Of a stretch of DNA of 64,000 bases, positions 60,171-64,000 are shown one piece after another. Each line of letters opens with the position of its first letter. Position 1 is the first letter of the stretch. A model generated the notes under the pieces. The model was not told the origin of the DNA, did no database searches, and saw nothing but the letters and a program-made list of their open reading frames with translations. Source of the stretch: Streptomyces sp. TN58 (lineage in GTDB: Bacteria; Actinomycetota; Actinomycetes; Streptomycetales; Streptomycetaceae); NCBI RefSeq assembly GCF_001941845.1, contig NZ_CP018870.1, forward strand, positions 248,001 to 312,000. Reading direction: 5' to 3'. The position numbers and the translations under genes are program-made.

Positions 60171-60551
60171 GGGCGATCCCTGAGGTTGTCGGGTCGGTTT
60201 CGGTACCGGTCACGGTCGTGTCCGGTGGTCGTACGGGCGGCGTGGCGGGTCGCGCGGTGCCGTTCGGACGTACGGGGATGCTGTGGGGGGAGCCCGAAGG
60301 CCCCGGGGGTCGGCCTGGCGCGGCGGGGGCGCGCCGGGAGGCCGGGTGCGCGGCGTGGGGGCGCGCGGCGTGGGGGCGCGGCGTGGGGCCGGGTGCGCGG
60401 CGTGGGGGGCCGCGGTGTGGGGCGTGGGGAGGTGTGCGGCGGCTGCGGGCCGTGGTGCGTCCGGCGGGGCGCGTGTGGTGGCAGGCGGGTGCGGGGGCGG
60501 GAGGGGTGTGCGCGGGCCGTCCGGGCGGCGGGGGGCCGGGCGGCCGCGAGG
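60171..60551. repeat. G-rich tandem-repeat spacer inside the NRPS operon
   Basis: 381 bases without a gene between the free-standing C-like gene and the C-A-T gene. About 60320-60430 contains at least four imperfect copies of GCGCGGCGTGGGG. On the transcribed (minus-strand) RNA this is a C-rich run. The left part (60171-60290) is less extreme and could hold a promoter for the NRPS genes. Confidence 0.65.
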
Positions 60552-61850
60552 TCAGCGCACGGGGTGCTCCGAGGGGCGCAGGGCGCGGGTGAGCGCGGCG
60601 AACGCCCGCTCCGCGCTCTCGTCGTCGAGCAGGGCACGGTCCCACACCATCCGCAGGTGGATCTCCGCTCCCTGGGTGACGGACACGGCGAAGGGGCCGC
60701 GGACGGGCCTGCCGTCGATGTGGACTTCTCGTCCCTCGGTACCGGCCAGGGTGAGGGGCGGGCGACGGCTGTCGTCGTCCACGGTGAGCAGTCCGTCGAG
60801 GCCGCCCGTCCAGCCCGAGCCGGTGGCCCGTGCGGCGGCCACAACCGCGTCGAACGGTACGTCGGCCCGGTCGAGGTCGTCCCACCACGCGTCGGCGGTG
60901 GCCTCCGCGCCGGGTCCGTGGCCGGTGTCGGCGGGGAAGACGAGGGTGTTGAGGAAGCAGCCGACGACCGGATCCGCTCCGGCGGGACGGCCGCCCCACG
61001 GGTAGCCGAGCGGGACCGTGCGGTCCGGGCCGTACAGTTCGCGGGCCGCGGCACGGCAGGCGTCGAGCAGTCCGGGGAAGGACACCCTGTCCTCGTGTGC
61101 GGGCAGCAGGGCCTGCGCGGCGCCGCTGGGCGGGGCGTCCTCGGGTGCGCGTGCGGGGCGGGGCGCGGGGGCGTGGGTGTGCACCATCCGCAGCCGTTCC
61201 GCCCAGTAGGCGGCCGCCGCCGGCGTCTCCGCCCGTTCCTCGGCGGCGAGTTGGCGCAGCACGGCGTCCTCGTAGGCGGCGAGTTCGGCTGCCGTCTCCC
61301 CTGCCGCAGCGCCCGGTTCGGCGGCCTCCTCGCCGTAGGCGGCGCCGAGTTCGTCGACGACCCGCGCCAGCGAACGGCCGTCGCAGACGGCGTGGTCCAG
61401 GGCGATGGCGAGGAGGTCCTCCCCGCGCTGCTCGTCGCGTACGAGGAAGAGCCGCAAGGGGGGACCCTGCGGATCCCAGGACGAGAGGGCGCGTCGGAGC
61501 GCGTCGGCCGCTGACTCGCCGGGTGCGACGGCCGGCCGGGTCACGGTGATGTCCGCTTCCTCGGGGGCGGCGACGCGTAGTACGGGGGTGCCCCGGACGA
61601 CGGCGGGCCGTGAGCGCAGGGCGGTGTGCCGTGCGGCGAGGGTGCGGGCCGCGGCCCGCAGGCGTTCGGGGTCGACGGTTGCGCTGGGGAACGCGAAGAA
61701 CATGGGCACCACGTCGGGGCGGCCCGTGGGGTCCAGCGAGCGCACCAGCATGAAGCGGCGCTGGGCTCCGGTGACGGGCAGGAGGGCGTCGGGCCGGTCG
61801 GTGGTGAGACGCCGGTAGCGGGCGAGGTACTGACTCGTGATGCTGAGCAC
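60552..61850 (-). CDS. Free-standing condensation-domain-like protein
   Basis: 432 residues from GTG 61850, with AAGAGGA upstream; the frame remains open to 62402 but overlaps the MFS gene. It is a single CoA-dependent-acyltransferase/condensation fold: LPVTGAQRRFMLVRSLDP at the start and LDHAVCDGRSLARVVDELG near residue 155. The usual HHxxxDG is DHxxxDG here, so the catalytic second His is kept and the first is replaced. Such solo C proteins catalyse acylation, ester or amide formation, or release in trans. It lies between the exporter and the NRPS genes. Confidence 0.82.
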   Translation of the reverse strand: MLSITSQYLARYRRLTTDRPDALLPVTGAQRRFMLVRSLDPTGRPDVVPMFFAFPSATVDPERLRAAARTLAARHTALRSRPAVVRGTPVLRVAAPEEADITVTRPAVAPGESAADALRRALSSWDPQGPPLRLFLVRDEQRGEDLLAIALDHAVCDGRSLARVVDELGAAYGEEAAEPGAAAGETAAELAAYEDAVLRQLAAEERAETPAAAAYWAERLRMVHTHAPAPRPARAPEDAPPSGAAQALLPAHEDRVSFPGLLDACRAAARELYGPDRTVPLGYPWGGRPAGADPVVGCFLNTLVFPADTGHGPGAEATADAWWDDLDRADVPFDAVVAAARATGSGWTGGLDGLLTVDDDSRRPPLTLAGTEGREVHIDGRPVRGPFAVSVTQGAEIHLRMVWDRALLDDESAERAFAALTRALRPSEHPVR

Positions 61851-61882
61851 GGGGTCCTCTTCGTCGTGACGGGGGGCGTTGG

Positions 61883-63253
61883 TCAGCCGGTGGGTGCGGG
61901 GGCGGGCCGTTCGTCCCCGCCGGCCCGCGTGCCGGCGTCGGGACCGGCGTCCGGGGCGGTGTCGTCGTCGGGGTCGGGGTCGGCGGCCTCCTGCGGGCCG
62001 GGCAGGTCGCGCATCCGGCGCAGCGGGGAGAAGAGCAGCGGCAGGGGTACGGCGAGGATCCCGACGGCGCACCAGACGAGGGCCGTACGCGTCCCGTAGG
62101 TCTGGGCGAGGGCCCCGCCGATGAGCGCCCCGAGCGGCAGGGTGCCCCACATAAGGAAGCGGAGGGTGGCGTTCATCCGGCCCAGCAGGCGGGGCGGGCA
62201 CATCCCCTGGCGGAAGCTGACCTGGGCGACGTTGTAGACGACGGCGCCGAAGGAGACGACCGCGGATCCGGTGGCGAAGAGCGCCGCACCGGCGGGGCCG
62301 TGTCCGGACAGGGGCCACAGCAGGGCGAACGGGCCGGTCACGAGGAGGGACAGGAGGATGACCCGGGCCTGTCCGAGCCGCGCGGCCAGGCGCCCGGCGC
62401 ACAGCGCGCCGAGGAGCCCGCCGACGGCCGACGCGGACAGCACCAGCCCGAGCCCGCCGGCCCGCAGTCCGACGGTGCGGACGAGATGCACGGTCTGCGT
62501 GGCCATGAGGACGGCCGTGCAGAGGTTGGCGAGGCCGGTGGTGAGGGCGATGACACGGAGCAGCCGGTGGCCGAAGACGAAGCGGACGCCCTCGCTGATC
62601 TCCTTGCGCAACGAGGCTCCGGGCGCGGCCGGTTCGGGGGCTTCCTCGGCCCGTCCGATGCGGTGGAGGAACAGCGCGGAGAGCAGGTAGCCGAGGGCGT
62701 CGACGATGACGGCGAACTGCGCTCCGACGAGCTGGACGAGTCCGCCGCCGATGCCGGGGCCGGTGACGTGGGCGGTGGAACGGACCGTCTCCAGCGCGCC
62801 GTTGCCCGCGACGAGCTGGTCGCGGGGCAGGATCTGCGGCAGGTAGCTCTGGTGGGCGACGTCGAAGAACACGGTCGCCACGCCCGTCACGAGCGCGACG
62901 GCGTAGAGCTGGGCCATGGTCAGGAGGTCGGCGAGGGCGGCGGCGGGGATGCTCGCCATGGCCGCGGCGCGCACCAGGTCCGCCCGGATCATCAGGGGCC
63001 GTTTGCGCATACGGTCGGTGAGTGCCCCGGCGGGCAGGCCGACGAGCAGGAAGGCTGCGGTCTCCGCCGCGGTCAGCAGGCCCACCTGGAAGGCGGGGGC
63101 GTCGAGTACGAGAACGGCTACGAGGGGCAGCGCCACCAGCGTCACCTGGGCACCGAACTGTCCGGTGGCGGCTCCCGCGAGCAGCAGTCGGAAGTCACGC
63201 AAGCGCATCGGGCCACCGGTGCCCCCGGTGGCGGCGCGGTTTGTGTCGGACAT
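61883..63253 (-). CDS. MFS exporter (EntS-like) of the NRPS cluster
   Basis: 456 residues from ATG 63253 (GTG 63268 is an alternative). Twelve membrane helices with the MFS loop 2-3 motif LPAGALTDRMRKRPLM and PRDQLVAGNGALETVRSTAHVTGPGIGGGLVQ, typical of the EntS/macrolide-efflux group. The C-terminal tail is acidic and Pro-rich. First gene of the cluster; likely exports the peptide product or gives self-resistance. Confidence 0.9.
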   Translation of the reverse strand: MSDTNRAATGGTGGPMRLRDFRLLLAGAATGQFGAQVTLVALPLVAVLVLDAPAFQVGLLTAAETAAFLLVGLPAGALTDRMRKRPLMIRADLVRAAAMASIPAAALADLLTMAQLYAVALVTGVATVFFDVAHQSYLPQILPRDQLVAGNGALETVRSTAHVTGPGIGGGLVQLVGAQFAVIVDALGYLLSALFLHRIGRAEEAPEPAAPGASLRKEISEGVRFVFGHRLLRVIALTTGLANLCTAVLMATQTVHLVRTVGLRAGGLGLVLSASAVGGLLGALCAGRLAARLGQARVILLSLLVTGPFALLWPLSGHGPAGAALFATGSAVVSFGAVVYNVAQVSFRQGMCPPRLLGRMNATLRFLMWGTLPLGALIGGALAQTYGTRTALVWCAVGILAVPLPLLFSPLRRMRDLPGPQEAADPDPDDDTAPDAGPDAGTRAGGDERPAPAPTG

Positions 63254-63360
63254 GTGAACGACATTCACCGATTAATCGCGCGACAGTCAAAGCAAACCTG
63301 TCAGTTTCGGACTTGTTTGGCGACTGTCCGGACATGAGTCGGAGAATCTTTCGTGCTACC
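63254..63360 (-). promoter_or_regulatory. Promoter/operator region of the NRPS cluster
   Basis: A markedly AT-richer stretch upstream of the exporter gene (ATTAATCG, AAGCAAACCTGTCAG). It holds two dyads: GTGAA and TTCAC arms at about 63254-63268 covering the start region, and the perfect palindrome TGTCCGGACA at 63325-63334 flanked by GACT/AGTC. These are good candidates for a repressor or activator site. It is the only plausible main promoter of the cluster. Confidence 0.6.
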
Positions 63361-63666
63361 CGGGGTACCGCCACGTAAATTCCGGCGGGCCGTGCGGGAG
63401 GCGCGAAGCGGGTGGGGCAAGGGGGGCCCGGGGGGCACGAGGGGGCCGAGCGGCGACCCTTACCCTGAGTAACCGATTCCATCCTGGCCGAAAAGGCTCA
63501 TCCGCGATCATGTCACTGCGGAACCTGGCATTCCGTCAGCTATGAACGCCGCGCGGGGCCGGTGCAGCGCTGCTGCGGCCCCGCTGAGGCCCTGCTGCGG
63601 GCCCTGCTGCGGGCCCGCAGCGGGCCCGGCGCCGCGCGCGTTCCGCCGGCCGGCAGGCCGCACCGC
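63361..63666. other. Intergenic region with GC-rich inverted repeats
   Basis: 306 bases without a credible gene. At about 63585-63635, alternating CTGCTGCGGGCC units and GGGCCCGCAGCGGGCCC can fold back; being just downstream of the PPOX-fold gene stop (minus strand, 63667), it could act as its terminator. Confidence 0.5.
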
Positions 63667-64000
63667 TCAGAAGGTCCACCGGGTGTGGCTGTACACGCCG
63701 TCGTCTCGCCCGAAGCCGTAAGCCGTGGTCGGGGCCAGCGCGAACACCACCGCTGTGCCCTGCCGGAACGCGTCGCCGATGCCGTGGAAGGTGCCCTCGG
63801 GCGAGGTGATGTGGGGCCCGTACTTCGTTTCGTACGCCGCGATCACCTCCTCCACGACGGCCGGATCGGACACCTGCTCCGCCCGGCCCTCCACCACGAG
63901 GTCGAGCCCCTCGGTGAGCGAGTTCCCACCGGTGGTCAGCGCGCAGTGGCCGTCGTGGGCCAGGTTCTTCGCTTTCTGCTCCTCCGGCCCTGTGGAGAAG
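63667..64000 (-). CDS. Pyridoxamine-oxidase-fold (PPOX) protein, N terminus outside the window
   Basis: The visible C-terminal 110 residues read FSTGPEEQKAKNLAHDGHC, then a Thr/Gly/Asn stretch, then LDLVVEGRAEQVSDPAVVEEV and end TAYGFGRDDGVYSHTRWTF. The pattern KxxNLxxDxHCxLTTGxN and the barrel strand LVVEGRA are those of PPOX-family general stress or F420/flavin-dependent proteins. The start lies beyond position 64000. Unlinked to the NRPS operon by strand spacing and an intervening promoter. Confidence 0.82.
   Translation of the reverse strand, partial: FSTGPEEQKAKNLAHDGHCALTTGGNSLTEGLDLVVEGRAEQVSDPAVVEEVIAAYETKYGPHITSPEGTFHGIGDAFRQGTAVVFALAPTTAYGFGRDDGVYSHTRWTF

Noticed and set aside
57129..61514. 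1461-codon plus-strand ORF opposite the NRPS
   Set aside because: Gly/Val-rich composition typical of the antisense of a GC-rich NRPS; no domain.
63254..63360. Iron-box (DmdR/IdeR) in the NRPS promoter, implying a siderophore
   Set aside because: No TTAGGTTAGGCTAACCTAA-like sequence is visible, and there are no hydroxylase, catecholate or ferric-siderophore uptake genes, so a siderophore role was not claimed.

Overview
The window is very high-GC actinobacterial DNA with strong third-position GC bias, frequent GTG/TTG starts, short purine-rich ribosome binding sites and many 4-nt stop/start overlaps. Gene content (isorenieratene-type carotenoid genes, an NRPS cluster, ALF-repeat and LAXTG-type surface proteins, SpoIIE-type phosphatase, DUF4157 protein) points to a Streptomyces or close relative, probably an accessory or chromosome-arm region. 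No species is assigned.

Layout. (1) 1-35: 3' end of a tRNA. (2) 121-5345: translationally coupled operon of a leucine-rich-repeat protein, an ankyrin protein, a MoxR-type AAA+ ATPase and an HExxH/von Willebrand A protein. (3) 5373-15012: mixed chromosomal genes (two hydrolase-family neighbours, HEAT-like repeat protein, VanZ-like protein, OmpR/kinase pair, a DUF4157 toxin-like protein, F420/PPOX protein, cupin, LysR) punctuated by two 177-bp copies of one MITE-like palindromic repeat and one 167-bp element of a second family. (4) 15150-25829: hydrolase, GNAT, VOC, a NarL-type two-component pair whose kinase carries an apparent frameshift, CPBP protease, small membrane protein, shortened DUF6493-like protein, secreted PKD protein, wall-anchored ALF-repeat protein and an aberrant serine-type tRNA. 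(5) 25953-34768: divergent carotenoid operons crtY-crtT-crtU (minus) and crtE-crtI-crtB-Rieske/DUF5914 (plus). (6) 34790-50199: PAS-GAF-SpoIIE-ATPase regulator, small basic secreted protein, NDH-2-like flavoprotein, PaoABC-like molybdenum enzyme, a damaged GNAT locus, small proteins, LuxR-type regulator divergent from a large secreted M4 peptidase, and a methyltransferase. (7) 50221-63253: NRPS cluster on the minus strand. (8) 63667-64000: PPOX-fold protein running off the right edge.

How the parts work together. The crt genes form a full route from prenyl diphosphates to an aromatic carotenoid: GGPP (crtE), phytoene (crtB), lycopene (crtI), beta-carotene (crtY), then ring aromatisation (crtU). 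The NRPS cluster reads, in transcription order: MFS exporter, free-standing condensation-like protein, C-A-T, A-T, A-T, then C-(adenylation remnant)-T-NAD(P) reductase, and ends at a 17-bp perfect hairpin. There is no thioesterase in the window, so release is probably reductive.

The features most worth following are this dissociated NRPS line with a gutted final module and terminal reductase, the DUF4157 protein with a possible ADP-ribosyltransferase-like C terminus, the LRR/ankyrin/MoxR/VWA operon, the two MITE-like families and the aberrant tRNA. Functional calls rest on motifs and family knowledge read by eye; no database search was run.
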